A stretch of 64,000 nucleotides of DNA from CBDAQA01 sp965247815 (GTDB taxonomy: Bacteria > Planctomycetota > Phycisphaerae > Tepidisphaerales > Tepidisphaeraceae): assembly GCA_965247815.1 (NCBI GenBank), contig CBDFHW010000025.1:447556-511555 (forward strand). The letters are read 5' to 3'. The notes beneath the pieces are model-generated. The model did not search any database. It saw only the letters and a program-made list of their open reading frames with translations, and had not been told where the DNA came from. This document shows, piece after piece, positions 17,909-26,230 of this stretch (within the stretch, counting starts at the first letter, position 1; each line of letters opens with the position of its first letter). A program made the position numbers and the translations under genes.

Positions 17909-18631
17909 CTACCCATTGTTAGAGATGCGGTTTAATAATTCCTGCAAAAGATGTCGCTCGCCATTGGATAGTACGGAAGTCTTGTCCAAAGACGCGCTCA
18001 ACGTGGCGGCTGCCCCTCCTGCTCCTTGGTCGGCACCTGTGATCGACTCGCCGGTAATGGCGCCCATGACCGCCTCGCGTGCGGTCGCGGATAGGCCGGG
18101 ATCGCGTTGGTGTTCCGGCGTTTCGAGCAGCGTGAGCACCGTGCCGTTGTTCGCAGCCCGCAACAGGGCGATGGCCCTGTCCTCACTCATCCTAAGGCGT
18201 CCCGCGCGCGCGATGTTCCGCATTCGCTGCCGTAGAAAGTTAAGCCCCGCGACGACGGCAGGTGAGTGCGGGCGTGGGTGTGGATCGCCACTCATGATCG
18301 CGAACAAACCGGGGTGGGCCAAACCAAACGTCACGTGCATGTCCCACGCGTTGCGAAGGTCCTGCACGGGGTCGGGATGGGCTTCGCGCGTAACCTTTCC
18401 TGCGACGTACGCGGTCAACACGTGATCGGCGACCGCGTCAAGCAGACCGCGCTTATCGCCGAACAGGCGGTAAATGGTCGGTGCCTGCACTTTGGCGGCC
18501 AGGGCAACGGCACGTGTCGTCGCGGCGTCGCGACCGCCAGCGGCGATTAAGTCGGCGGCGGCGGCGACGATCCGCTCGCCGACGGCATCGGGGTAGATGA
18601 CTTCCTCGTGTGCAACATTCATCTCGGTCAT
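17909..18631 (-). CDS. TetR-family transcriptional regulator
   Basis: About 240 residues. The N-terminal helix-turn-helix is typical of TetR: ERIVAAAADLIAAGGRDAAT, TRAVALAAKVQAPTIYRLFG, DKRGLLDAVADHVL. The C-terminal domain (DPVQDLRNAWDMHVTFGLAH, GLFAIMSGDPHP) is a ligand-binding all-helical region. Starts at 18655, 18631 and 18622 are all possible and none has a clear ribosome site; 18631 gives the most usual distance to helix 1. It is divergent from the NmrA-like gene at 18752, so it probably represses that SDR series and itself. Confidence 0.88.
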   Translation of the reverse strand: MTEMNVAHEEVIYPDAVGERIVAAAADLIAAGGRDAATTRAVALAAKVQAPTIYRLFGDKRGLLDAVADHVLTAYVAGKVTREAHPDPVQDLRNAWDMHVTFGLAHPGLFAIMSGDPHPRPHSPAVVAGLNFLRQRMRNIARAGRLRMSEDRAIALLRAANNGTVLTLLETPEHQRDPGLSATAREAVMGAITGESITGADQGAGGAAATLSASLDKTSVLSNGERHLLQELLNRISNNG

Positions 18632-18683
18632 GTCGGAACGATACCACGATTTCATTTCCGTCGATAGGATTTTCTTGTTATCA

Positions 18684-18703
18684 ACGATATTCAGTGCTAT
18701 CGT
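18684..18703. promoter_or_regulatory. possible TetR operator in the divergent gap
   Basis: ACGATA (18684-18689) and TATCGT (18698-18703) form an inverted repeat with an 8-bp spacer, midway between the TetR gene and the NmrA-like gene. A further ACGATA lies near 18640. Size and place fit a TetR operator, but six-base arms also arise by chance. Confidence 0.35.
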
Positions 18704-18751
18704 GTCTCGATTAACGTCGCTAACGCCAACGTATTATCACAAGTATTTGAC

Positions 18752-19618
18752 ATGATTATCGTTACCGGAGCTACCGGCCAACTCGGCCACGCCATCGTCC
18801 ATCATCTGATCAAACTAGTTCCTGCGGCCACAGTTGGCATCAGCGTCCGCGATCCTAAGAAGGCTAACGATCTGGAAGCGCTCGGCGTCCGGGTCCGGCA
18901 AGGTGACTTCGGCGACCCGGCGAGTTTGCGACACGCCTTTGAGGGCGCGAATCAGGTGCTGATCGTGTCGTCAAATGCACGGGCCACAGGCGGCGATCCG
19001 CTCGCGCAACACCGCTCGGCCATCGATGCCGCGAAGGCCGTTAGCGCGACGCGGGTCGTTTACACGAGTCACATGGCCGCGAGTGGTGTCTCGGCATTTT
19101 CGCCAATGCTCGACCACGCCGCGACCGAAATCATGCTCCAACAATCCGGACTAGCATGGACCGCCCTCCGTCACGGCTTCTACGCGTCGAGCGGCATCAT
19201 GCTAATGGGCGACGCGCTGAAGACCGGCGTTGTAGAAGCTCCGGCGGACGGCAAAGTCTCCTGGACCGCGCGCTCCGACTTGGCCGAAGCCGCCGCAATC
19301 ATCCTCGCCAGTGAAGGCCAATTCGAAGGACCGACGCCGCCTCTCACCGGATCCGAGGCGCTTGACCTGGCCGACCTCGCGGCGATCGCGTCGGACGTGC
19401 TCGGCAGGCCCGTTCGGCGGAGCGTCATTTCGGACGAGGAGTTGAAGACGAAGATGGCCGCACGCGGCGCGCCGTCGGCAGTAACTAGCATCACGCTCGG
19501 TCTGTATGCCGCGAGCCGCAACGGTGAGTTCTCAACCGTCGATCCCACGCTCGAACGACTGCTCGTCAGACGCCCGATCAGTATGAAACAATCAATCGCT
19601 GAAACGGCGAATGCTTAA
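18752..19618 (+). CDS. NmrA-like / quinone oxidoreductase-type NAD(P)H-binding protein
   Basis: 288 residues of the atypical SDR type represented by NmrA and the E. coli QOR2 (YtfG) protein. The nucleotide motif is at the extreme N-terminus (IIVTGATGQLGHAIV). Other matches are VRVRQGDFGDPASLRHAFEG, HRSAIDAAKAVSATRVVYTS and LDHAATEIMLQQSGLAWTAL. These proteins reduce quinones or sense NADP(H). There is no obvious ribosome site before the ATG, so it may be translated from a short leader. It is the first gene of a plus-strand run divergent from the TetR regulator. Confidence 0.88.
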   Translation: MIIVTGATGQLGHAIVHHLIKLVPAATVGISVRDPKKANDLEALGVRVRQGDFGDPASLRHAFEGANQVLIVSSNARATGGDPLAQHRSAIDAAKAVSATRVVYTSHMAASGVSAFSPMLDHAATEIMLQQSGLAWTALRHGFYASSGIMLMGDALKTGVVEAPADGKVSWTARSDLAEAAAIILASEGQFEGPTPPLTGSEALDLADLAAIASDVLGRPVRRSVISDEELKTKMAARGAPSAVTSITLGLYAASRNGEFSTVDPTLERLLVRRPISMKQSIAETANA

Positions 19619-19655
19619 TTCATCAACTCAATAAGGAAACTTAAAAAGGAACGCT

Positions 19656-20546
19656 ATGTCTATTATCGTCGTAACCACCCCCACGGGCGCTATTGGCCGT
19701 CATGTTATTGAGAATCTGCTCGAACACGATCAAACCATTCGCGTCATTGTACGCGACCCGTCCAACCTCTCGACGAAGGTGCGAGAACAAGTCGAAGTGG
19801 TGCAAGGTTCGCACGGCGACGAGAAGGTCGTCGATAAAGCCCTTAAAGGGTCAGACTCTGTGTTCTGGCTCGTGCCGCCCGACCCGCGTGCCGAAAGTCT
19901 CGACGCGGCCTATTTGGACTTCACCCGCCCTGCGTGCGAGTCGATTCGGCGTCACGGCGTAAAGCACATCGTCAGCGTGTCGGCCCTCGGCCGCGGTACG
20001 CCGATGGCTGGGCGAGCCGGGCTTGTGAAGGCATCGCTCGCAATGGACGACTTGCTCGCGGCCACCGGCGCGAAATTCCTCGCGCTCACGATGCCGTCGT
20101 TTATGGACAACCTGCTCCGGCAGGCCGCCGCTATCAAGGCACAAGGCGTGTTCCGTTCGCCGATCGACCCGGATCGCAAAATGCCGACCTGCGCCGTCGC
20201 CGACATTGCCGCCTCTGCGGCAGGGCTGCTGCTCGACACCTCTTGGACCGGCAAGGGCCACGTCGCCGTCCTCGGCCCGGAAGACCTGTCGAATAACGAC
20301 ATGGCCCAAATCCTCTCGGAAGTTCTCGGCAAACCAATCCGCTACGAACAAGTTTCGTTCGACGCCTTCGCGACTCAATTGAAGAAAAGCGGCATGTCGG
20401 ACGCGTTCGTTCACGGCTACGTCGACATGATGCGTGCCAAGAACGACGGCTTGGACAACGCCGAGCCGCGTACGGAGGAATCAACTACGCCCACGAGCTT
20501 CCGCCAGTGGTGCGCCGACGTTCTGAATCCCGCCCTCACTAATTAA
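19656..20546 (+). CDS. NmrA-family NAD(P)-binding protein
   Basis: 296 residues. The nucleotide-binding start is IIVVTTPTGAIGRHVIENL, then RVIVRDPSNLSTKVREQVEV, DKALKGSDSVFWLVPPDP and HIVSVSALGRGTPMAGRAGL. The substrate half includes LLDTSWTGKGHVAVLGPEDL, as in NmrA-type epimerase-like proteins. It starts 37 bp after the previous gene, with AGGA upstream of the ATG. It is the second of two related proteins in tandem, but they share only family-level similarity, so a recent duplication is unlikely. Confidence 0.87.
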   Translation: MSIIVVTTPTGAIGRHVIENLLEHDQTIRVIVRDPSNLSTKVREQVEVVQGSHGDEKVVDKALKGSDSVFWLVPPDPRAESLDAAYLDFTRPACESIRRHGVKHIVSVSALGRGTPMAGRAGLVKASLAMDDLLAATGAKFLALTMPSFMDNLLRQAAAIKAQGVFRSPIDPDRKMPTCAVADIAASAAGLLLDTSWTGKGHVAVLGPEDLSNNDMAQILSEVLGKPIRYEQVSFDAFATQLKKSGMSDAFVHGYVDMMRAKNDGLDNAEPRTEESTTPTSFRQWCADVLNPALTN

Positions 20547-20559
20547 AGGAACCGACACC

Positions 20560-21321
20560 ATGCGAATCAACGACAACACCATCCTCATCACCGGCGGCAC
20601 CAGCGGCATCGGCCGAGCGCTGGCCGAACGACTGCACGCCCGCGGAAACCAGGTCATCATCGCCGGCCGGCGGCAAACACTGCTCGATGAGATCACTGCC
20701 GCGAACCCCGGTATGCAAGGCATTGCGGTGGACCTTCGGCACGCCGCCGCCATTGACGCCTTTGCTGCCGACGTCCGCTCTCGCTTCCCCGCGCTGAACG
20801 TCCTGTTCAACAACGCCGGAATCTCCGTGGCTGAAGACTTCGCGAGCGACGCGACCGACCTTTCGGTCGCGCGGTCTATCATCGACGTCAACATCGTCAG
20901 CGTGCTCCACCTCACCGCGGCGCTGCTTCCCACGCTCAAGCTTCAGCGGGACGCGACGATCGTTACCACCACGTCCGGATTGGCGTTCTTGCCGGCCGTC
21001 GCATATCCGACCTACAGCGCTAGCAAAGCGTTTCTCCACTCGTGGTTGCAGTCGTTGCGTGCTCAGTTGCGCGGGACGTCTGTCGAGGTCTTGGAACTCA
21101 CACCGCCATACGTACAGACCGAGTTGAGCGGGTCTTTCCAAGCGAGCGACCCGAACGCCATGCCGCTCTCCGACTACGCCGACGAGGTGATGCGGGCTCT
21201 GGAAGGTTCCGACCTGCCGCACGGCGAGGTTCTTGTCGAGCGGGTCAAGCCACTCCGCTGGGCCGAACGCGATGGCACCTACGAAAAAGTGTTCACGATG
21301 CTCAACAAGGTGGCGCCGTGA
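20560..21321 (+). CDS. short-chain dehydrogenase/reductase (DltE-like)
   Basis: 253 residues, a classical SDR. The cofactor motif is ILITGGTSGIGRALAERLHA, with NNAGIS (structural NNAG), and the active site YSASKAFLHSW with tyrosine and lysine (YxxxK). The serine of the triad is in TTTSGLAFLPAVAYP. The C-terminal LELTPPYVQTEL pattern is seen in DltE/YbbO-type SDRs. AAGGA lies before the ATG. It follows the NmrA gene by 13 bp, so the three genes 18752-21321 are probably one operon. The substrate cannot be read from sequence. Confidence 0.9.
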   Translation: MRINDNTILITGGTSGIGRALAERLHARGNQVIIAGRRQTLLDEITAANPGMQGIAVDLRHAAAIDAFAADVRSRFPALNVLFNNAGISVAEDFASDATDLSVARSIIDVNIVSVLHLTAALLPTLKLQRDATIVTTTSGLAFLPAVAYPTYSASKAFLHSWLQSLRAQLRGTSVEVLELTPPYVQTELSGSFQASDPNAMPLSDYADEVMRALEGSDLPHGEVLVERVKPLRWAERDGTYEKVFTMLNKVAP

Positions 21322-21483
21322 CGCCATCCGACCCGAAGAGCGGACAGGAGACTTTGCGGACGCCGAACAGATGCCCGAACCGCTCTTGGGCTCGTCGCTT
21401 CGGCATATGTCACATGACCGCCGCGAATGCCAACTGCTGACCCAAACGACCTGAATGATTTTTAGCTAACAGAGGATTTTCTC

Positions 21484-22388
21484 ATGCATATTTTCGTCAC
21501 CGGAGGAACCGGATTCATTGGTTCCGCCATCGTCAAAGACCTGCTCGAACACGGGCATCAAGTTCTCGGCCTGGTCCGCTCGGACAAGTCCGCCGCAGCA
21601 CTGACCAAAGTCGGGGCCGAAGCGCATCGCGGCGCGCTCGAAGACTTGACAGCCTGCGCAGCGGCGCGGCGGCGTGCGACGGCGTGATCCACACCGCGAT
21701 TATCCACGACTTTTCCGATTACGCGGGGGCCGGCGAAACCGACCGCCGTGCCGTCGAGGCGCTCGGCGGAGTGCTCGGAGGAACTCATCGGCCCTTCGTG
21801 ATCACGTCGGGCATCACCGTCCTCACGCCAGGCCGCGTCGCGAAGGAAGACGGCATTCCTGACACCAGCGCACCATCGGCGATCCGCATCCCGTCCGAAG
21901 AAGCCGTGCTGGCGATGGCCTCGCGAGGCGTGCGCACGTCGGTCGCACGGCTGCCGCCGTCCCTCCACGGTGACGGCGACCACGCTTTCGTTCCCGCGAT
22001 GATTGATATCGCCCGCAAGACGGGCGTCTCGGCCTACATTGGCGACGGGGCGAACCGCTGGCCCGCCGTGCACCGCCTCGACGCCGTTCAACTGTATCGC
22101 TTGGCTCTTGAAGATGCTCCGGCTGGATCGGTGCTGCATGGCGTCGGCGATGAGGGCGTGCCCGTCCGCGACATCGCTGCAGTGATTGGCCGTCGGCTCA
22201 AAATTCTCGTTAAATCAATCACGGCCGAAGTAGCGAAAGATCACTTCGGCTGGCTTGCGTACTTCGCGTCGATCGACGCCCCGGCATCGAGCGCCATGAC
22301 TCAAAGGCTTCTTGGATGGAGTCCTGTTCAGGCCGCGACCATTCAAGACCTTGATCTCGAGGAGTATTTCGCGACCGGCATAAATTGA
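21484..22388 (+). pseudogene. extended SDR / NAD-dependent epimerase, single-base frameshift
   Basis: Two frames make one protein. 21484-21687 begins MHIFVTGGTGFIGSAIVKDL after a good AGAGGA site. The match then continues in another frame, DGVIHTAIIHDFSDYAGAGE, to 22388. Restoring one G at about 21646-21648 (TTGACAG to TTGGACAG) would read LEDLDSLRSGAAACDGVIHT, exactly the family pattern, so a one-base deletion explains the break. The remainder (FVITSGITVLTPGR, VARLPPSLHGDGDHAFVPAM, YIGDGANRWPAVHRLDAVQL) is well conserved. The gene is therefore recently dead, or the base is a sequencing error. Confidence 0.85.
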
Positions 22389-22423
22389 TACACTTAAGCT
22401 CGCAATCTGACTTGGGAGAAGGA

Positions 22424-22969
22424 ATGGACAATCAAACAACGAATGAACCTCTTTCCGCAGCACCTATCCCGCCTGACGACTTGCGGCGGAACTTTAAGAT
22501 CACTGCGTCTGACGATGAAGCCGTTCCGCACCTCGGACTGGTAGGCGACACGTACACGATTCTGTTGTCGGGCTCGAACACCGACGGACGGTACTGTCTG
22601 ATAGATATGCAGATCCCGCCCGGCGGAGGACCGCCGCCGCACCGCCACGACTTCGAAGAGTCGTTCACAGTCCTCGCCGGCGAAATCGAGGCTACTTTCC
22701 GCGGCAACGAATCGGTCGTGAAGACGGGTCAGACATTGCACATCCCGGCCAACGCGCCACACTTTTTTAAGAATATTTCTGGCCAGCCGGCCCGGCTGCT
22801 TTGTATTTGTTCGCCGGCAGGACAGGAGGCATTTTTTGAGCAAGTCGGTGTTCGCGTGAAAGACAGAATTACTCAGCCGCCAAAGCTCGACGAAGTTGCA
22901 CAAATGGCGCTGGAGCAGAAGGCCGAGATTCTCGCTTTGAAGTACAAAACCGAAATGCTAAAGGTTTAA
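22424..22969 (+). CDS. cupin-domain protein
   Basis: 181 residues with one cupin barrel. Motif 1 is PPPHRHDFEESFTVLAGEIE with the metal-type histidines and glutamate; motif 2 is LHIPANAPHFFKNIS. A C-terminal helix with many glutamates and lysines follows. Small cupins of this type are often dioxygenases, isomerases or metal-dependent sensors; the sequence does not decide between these. GGAG lies 5 nt before the ATG at 22424, supporting it over an ATG at 22385 that overlaps the upstream pseudogene end. It is the last gene of the plus-strand SDR run. Confidence 0.87.
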   Translation: MDNQTTNEPLSAAPIPPDDLRRNFKITASDDEAVPHLGLVGDTYTILLSGSNTDGRYCLIDMQIPPGGGPPPHRHDFEESFTVLAGEIEATFRGNESVVKTGQTLHIPANAPHFFKNISGQPARLLCICSPAGQEAFFEQVGVRVKDRITQPPKLDEVAQMALEQKAEILALKYKTEMLKV

Positions 22970-22976
22970 TTACTAT

Positions 22977-23205
22977 GCAAGAACAATGATGCTGAAGCTG
23001 CGAACTGAAGCACGCCGAGAAAAAAACACCCGAGCAGTCCTTTGCCCGACCGGCGAGTGTAGCAACGATCGTAATTAACTCGGCAAGTACAACGGGCTTG
23101 GGAACGTGCATTTGGAACACCGTACGAATCGCCTGCATTCAGTCCTCGACGCGTGTGTAGGCGGTCAACGCTAACGCGGGGGCCGCAGTGGCGGGTATCG
23201 TTCAT
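22977..23205 (-). other. possible small degraded gene after the AraC regulator
   Basis: Minus strand: GGAGG lies 7 nt before an ATG at 23205, a very good ribosome site, and 79 codons follow. The protein they give is arginine- and cysteine-rich and unlike a normal protein. In other frames the same DNA gives more natural runs (PALALTAYTRVED and then AIRTVFQMHVPKPVVLAELI), so this may be a small gene broken by frameshifts. I cannot name a family. Confidence 0.3.
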
Positions 23206-23243
23206 GACTTTTCCTCCGGACGGTATGCCTGCTTCGAAGATCG

Positions 23244-24143
23244 TTATGCTGCCGGTCCACGCGCAAATGCCATGGGCGGAATGCCGACATATCGAGTGAA
23301 CGCGACGCTGAATGCGCTGGCGGAGCCGTAGCCGACGTGTTGTGCGACTTGCGCGACGCCGGCGTCATTTTTCCGCAGCAGGTTCTTGGCGAGGGCCATG
23401 CGCCAGCCGAGCAAATACTCCATCGGTGCGACGCCGACCGCGCGGCGGAATCGCTCGAAAAACGCCGAGCGAGAGAGCGCGGCCTCCTCTGCCAGTTGCC
23501 CGACCGTCCAAGGCTTGGTCGGACTTTCGTGCATGCGTCGGATCGCCACCGACAACCGCTCGTCGGCGAGCCCACGCACCAAGCCGGGCGATGCTTCGGT
23601 TCCGGCCGCGGATCGGAGGGCCTCGATGAGAAGAACCTCAAGCAAACGGGACAAGATGACGTCTCGTGCGGGACGCCGCTCGCGTGATTCGTCGCCGACG
23701 AGCTTGACGAGAGTCGCCAGTCGTTCTTCTCCGCGCACGTGGATGAGTTGCGGGATGAGCGAAACCAGCAACGCCGCGTCGGGTGATTCGAACACGCAGT
23801 ACCCGACCAGCCACCGCGTGTCCGGCGGACCGCTTTGATCGCCATGCCGGATCTCGCCGGGAACCAGATCTGCACCAGAACCGATTGCCGACGGCGGCGA
23901 CGGATGCTCCGCGTTGGATATCGTGAAGCTGGGTGCCGACGGAAGCAGGACGAAATCGCCGTCGCGGAGGGTGATTGCTTCATGGCCATCTACAGCGAGC
24001 CGGCATGAGCCGTTGAGGATCGCACAGTAAAACGGCTTTTCGTATTCCGTGCGGCGCACGCTCCATCGGCCGGCACCGCTGACGAGCTTCGACGAAGGTG
24101 CGCCCGGCCGGAGGAGCGAGACAACCTGAGCGAGTGGATCAAT
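23244..24143 (-). CDS. AraC-family regulator with cupin-type sensor domain
   Basis: About 300 residues. The C-terminal DNA-binding part is clear: VGQLAEEAALSRSAFFERFR, GVAPMEYLLGWRMALAKNLL, VAQHVGYGSASAFSVAFTRY. The N-terminal AraC-type cupin region (CAILNGSCRLAVDGHEAITL, LRDGDFVLLPSAPSF) fits the cupin_6 type. The conserved opening IDPLAQVVSLLRPGAPSSKL lies upstream of the first standard start (GTG 24059). The nearest codons there are ATT at 24143 and ATC at 24146, with AGGAG 7-10 nt upstream. Either a rare start is used or the original ATG has decayed. It is divergent from the SDR gene at 24243 and probably regulates it. Confidence 0.85.
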   Translation of the reverse strand: MDPLAQVVSLLRPGAPSSKLVSGAGRWSVRRTEYEKPFYCAILNGSCRLAVDGHEAITLRDGDFVLLPSAPSFTISNAEHPSPPSAIGSGADLVPGEIRHGDQSGPPDTRWLVGYCVFESPDAALLVSLIPQLIHVRGEERLATLVKLVGDESRERRPARDVILSRLLEVLLIEALRSAAGTEASPGLVRGLADERLSVAIRRMHESPTKPWTVGQLAEEAALSRSAFFERFRRAVGVAPMEYLLGWRMALAKNLLRKNDAGVAQVAQHVGYGSASAFSVAFTRYVGIPPMAFARGPAA

Positions 24144-24183
24144 GATGTCTGGACTCCTGCTAATGCGATGCGGACTTCTTATT

Positions 24184-24210
24184 ATAGACAGTCCACAATA
24201 TGCCGTCTAT
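24184..24210. promoter_or_regulatory. dyad between divergent AraC and SDR genes
   Basis: ATAGAC (24184-24189) and GTCTAT (24205-24210) form an inverted repeat with a 15-bp spacer in the short divergent gap. AraC-type regulators usually bind direct or inverted half sites in such gaps, so this is a candidate operator. Six-base arms alone are weak evidence. Confidence 0.3.
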
Positions 24211-24242
24211 CTTTTTGTCAGTTCAACCCCACAGGAGTTCTT

Positions 24243-24983
24243 CTGAAAACTGTCCTCATCACCGGCTGCTCTTCAGGATTCGGACGCGAAACCGCCCGCT
24301 ACTTCCTCGACCGTGACTGGAACGTCATCGCAACCATGCGAACGCCGCGCGAAGACGTGCTGCCTCGCTCCGAGCGGCTGCGGATTCTTGCCCTCGACGT
24401 CACAAAGCCGGAGAGCATCCGCCAAGCGGTCGATGCCGCCGGGCTGATCGACGCGCTGGTCAACAACGCCGGCGCCGGCTTCATGAGCTCGCTCGAAGGC
24501 ACGCCCATGGACACGGTCCGCCAGTTGTTCGAGGCGAACACCTTCGGCCTGATGGCGATGACGCAGGCGGTCTTGCCGCAGTTCCGCGAACGCAAGGCGG
24601 GCGTGATCGTCAACGTCTCGTCGAGCACGACGCTCAAGGCGCTACCGCTGTTGTCGGTTTACACGGCGACCAAAGCGGCCGTGAACGCGTTCACCGAATC
24701 GCTCGCGGTCGAGCTCAAGCCGTTCGGCATCCGTATGAGCCTCGTCCTCCCGGGGCAGGCCCCCGAAACCCCGTTTGCGAAAACGGCGCAGGCCAAATCA
24801 CAAGGAGCAATCCCCGAGGCGTACGCGGAAATCGCGAAGAACCTCTTCGCGGCGGCGGCAGCCAACAAATCCGCTTTGACCAAAGCGAGCGACGTCGCCG
24901 AGGCGGTCTGGCTGGCGGTCAATGACCCCTCGTCGCCACTACGCATCCCGGCCGGCGCGGACGCCGTCGCGCTGTCGAAATAG
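24243..24983 (+). CDS. short-chain dehydrogenase/reductase
   Basis: 246 residues from a CTG at 24243, which lies 5 nt after AGGAG; translation must begin close to KTVLITGCSSGFGRETARYF, the cofactor motif. An ATG at 24168 is in frame, but it would add 25 non-homologous residues and cover the putative operator. Further motifs are IDALVNNAGAGF, VSSSTTLKALPLLSVYTATK with the catalytic serine, tyrosine and lysine, and FGIRMSLVLPGQAPETPF. It is a classical SDR of the oxidoreductase type with unknown substrate. It is divergent from the AraC regulator, which probably controls it. The CTG start is unusual and may be a decayed ATG. Confidence 0.87.
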   Translation: MKTVLITGCSSGFGRETARYFLDRDWNVIATMRTPREDVLPRSERLRILALDVTKPESIRQAVDAAGLIDALVNNAGAGFMSSLEGTPMDTVRQLFEANTFGLMAMTQAVLPQFRERKAGVIVNVSSSTTLKALPLLSVYTATKAAVNAFTESLAVELKPFGIRMSLVLPGQAPETPFAKTAQAKSQGAIPEAYAEIAKNLFAAAAANKSALTKASDVAEAVWLAVNDPSSPLRIPAGADAVALSK

Positions 24984-25033
24984 CGCCTGGCCAACTGATA
25001 CCAAAATTTAAAAACTAACTTGGAGAACTGCCC

Positions 25034-25116
25034 ATGAGACTCGATCAACGGACCATCCTGATCACCGGCGGTTCCAGCGGAATCGGCCTGGAACTGGCGA
25101 AGCGACTGCTGGGCCA
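25034..25116 (+). pseudogene. short-chain dehydrogenase, 5' fragment only
   Basis: A good start (GGAG 8 nt before the ATG) leads into RLDQRTILITGGSSGIGLEL, then AKRLL, the first 27 residues of a DltE-like SDR similar to the one at 20560. At about 25110 the homology stops and the frame continues into unrelated sequence. The gene was cut by a rearrangement that joins the island to the minus-strand fragment that follows. Confidence 0.8.
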
Positions 25117-25196
25117 GCACAACAACCAATCAAAAGCTGCGAGGCGTCGGATTGGTCGCTTCCTGAGTGGCGTTTACGCGGCATTCAGCGGACGGC

Positions 25197-25525
25197 TTAC
25201 GAAATTGCGTGCTGTGCTGGGCCTGCAAAATCCTTGGCGAGTCGGTCGCTCAGCAATCGTGTTTCCGCACTCGCCGGAATCGTCCAAGCCTTTTCAGCAA
25301 TCCGGTAGGTGAAGCCGTTATCTTTCAGCTCGGCAATTACATCGTTTGCTGGTCTTTCCTTGAACGTGAACACACGCTGTTTGAAGCGGCGGTCCTCACC
25401 CATTTCGAAATCCCGGGAAGTAAAAACAGCTCTATACGGGTCGCCCCAGTTCTTGGCCTCCGGCGTTACAATCGAACCGTCTTCTTTGACAGGCGGGCCG
25501 TTGATATAGGCCGGGCATGTGGCAA
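25197..25525 (-). pseudogene. 3' fragment of a mobile-element-type gene
   Basis: The minus-strand frame is open from about 25525 to a TAA at 25197, with no likely start of its own. It reads CPAYINGPPVKEDGSIVTPE, AKNWGDPYRAVFTSRDFEMG, FKERPANDVIAELKDNGFTY, EKAWTIPASAETRLLSDRLA. The stretch from FKERPANDVI to KAWTIP resembles a small C-terminal module (a pattern like RPS-x-LK-x-GFRW-x-KAW) seen in plasmid and phage proteins, but I cannot name the family. Its 5' end is lost where it meets the right ISAs1 fragment. Only the 3' third or so of a gene is likely present. Confidence 0.5.
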
Positions 25526-26230
25526 TGTCCGGTTCCCGAGCTGCTGGCCATGCTGGACTTGGCGGAGGCGACCGTGACCATTGACGCCATGGGTTGCCAG
25601 CGGGAGATCGCTGCTCGGATCCTCAAGCAAGACGCCCATTACATTCTGGCGGCGAAGGACAACCAGCCGACACTTCACCAGAAGGTGAAAGGACTGCCGG
25701 ATGAAGCGATCCTTGATGCATTCAAAGACATGCAGCACGCCTTCGCCGAGGAAGTTGACGATGACCACGGCCGCCTCGAGACCCGGCGCGTCTGGGTAAC
25801 GAACCAAGTCAAATGGCTGGGCCAGGAACTTCTGGACCTGTGGCCGGGACTGGCCAGCGTGGCGGTGGTGGAATGCACGCGGCAGAACCTGGGCGACATC
25901 AGCGGCAAGGTGAGCACCGAACGGCGATACTTCATCAGCAGCCACGACGGCACCAACGCGCAACTGATCGGCGACGCAGTCCGCAGCCACTGGGGCGTGG
26001 AAAACGGACTGCATTGGTGCCTGGATGTCGCCATGAACGAAGACACCAGCCGCATTCGGATAAACAACGGAGCCGAGAACTTCTCCCGCCTGCGGCGAAT
26101 CGCGTTGAACAAGCTCAAACGGTGGCAGATCAAGAAACCGAACGGGAAAATCCTCAAAGTTGGCATTCGCATCAAGCAGCAGATGTGTGGATGGAGCCGG
26201 GAAAGCCTTATTCAAGCGTTACTCGCCTAG
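25517..26230 (+). pseudogene. ISAs1-family transposase, C-terminal fragment
   Basis: 237 codons ending in TAG. From VPELLAMLDLAEATVTIDAM (second catalytic aspartate), through AKDNQPTLHQKV and RYFISSHDGTNAQLIGDAVR, to SHWGVENGLHWCLDVAMNED (catalytic glutamate) and NFSRLRRIALNKLKR, it is the C-terminal two thirds of an ISAs1 transposase. It starts where the fragment at 13397-13828 stops; about 10-14 residues between LVLGQ and PELL are missing. Both parts lie on the plus strand in the right order. The first aspartate is absent here, so this fragment cannot act alone. Confidence 0.88.

Noticed and set aside
24168..24242. ATG at 24168 as the start of the SDR
   Set aside because: It adds 25 residues with no SDR similarity, has no ribosome site and spans the palindrome in the divergent gap.
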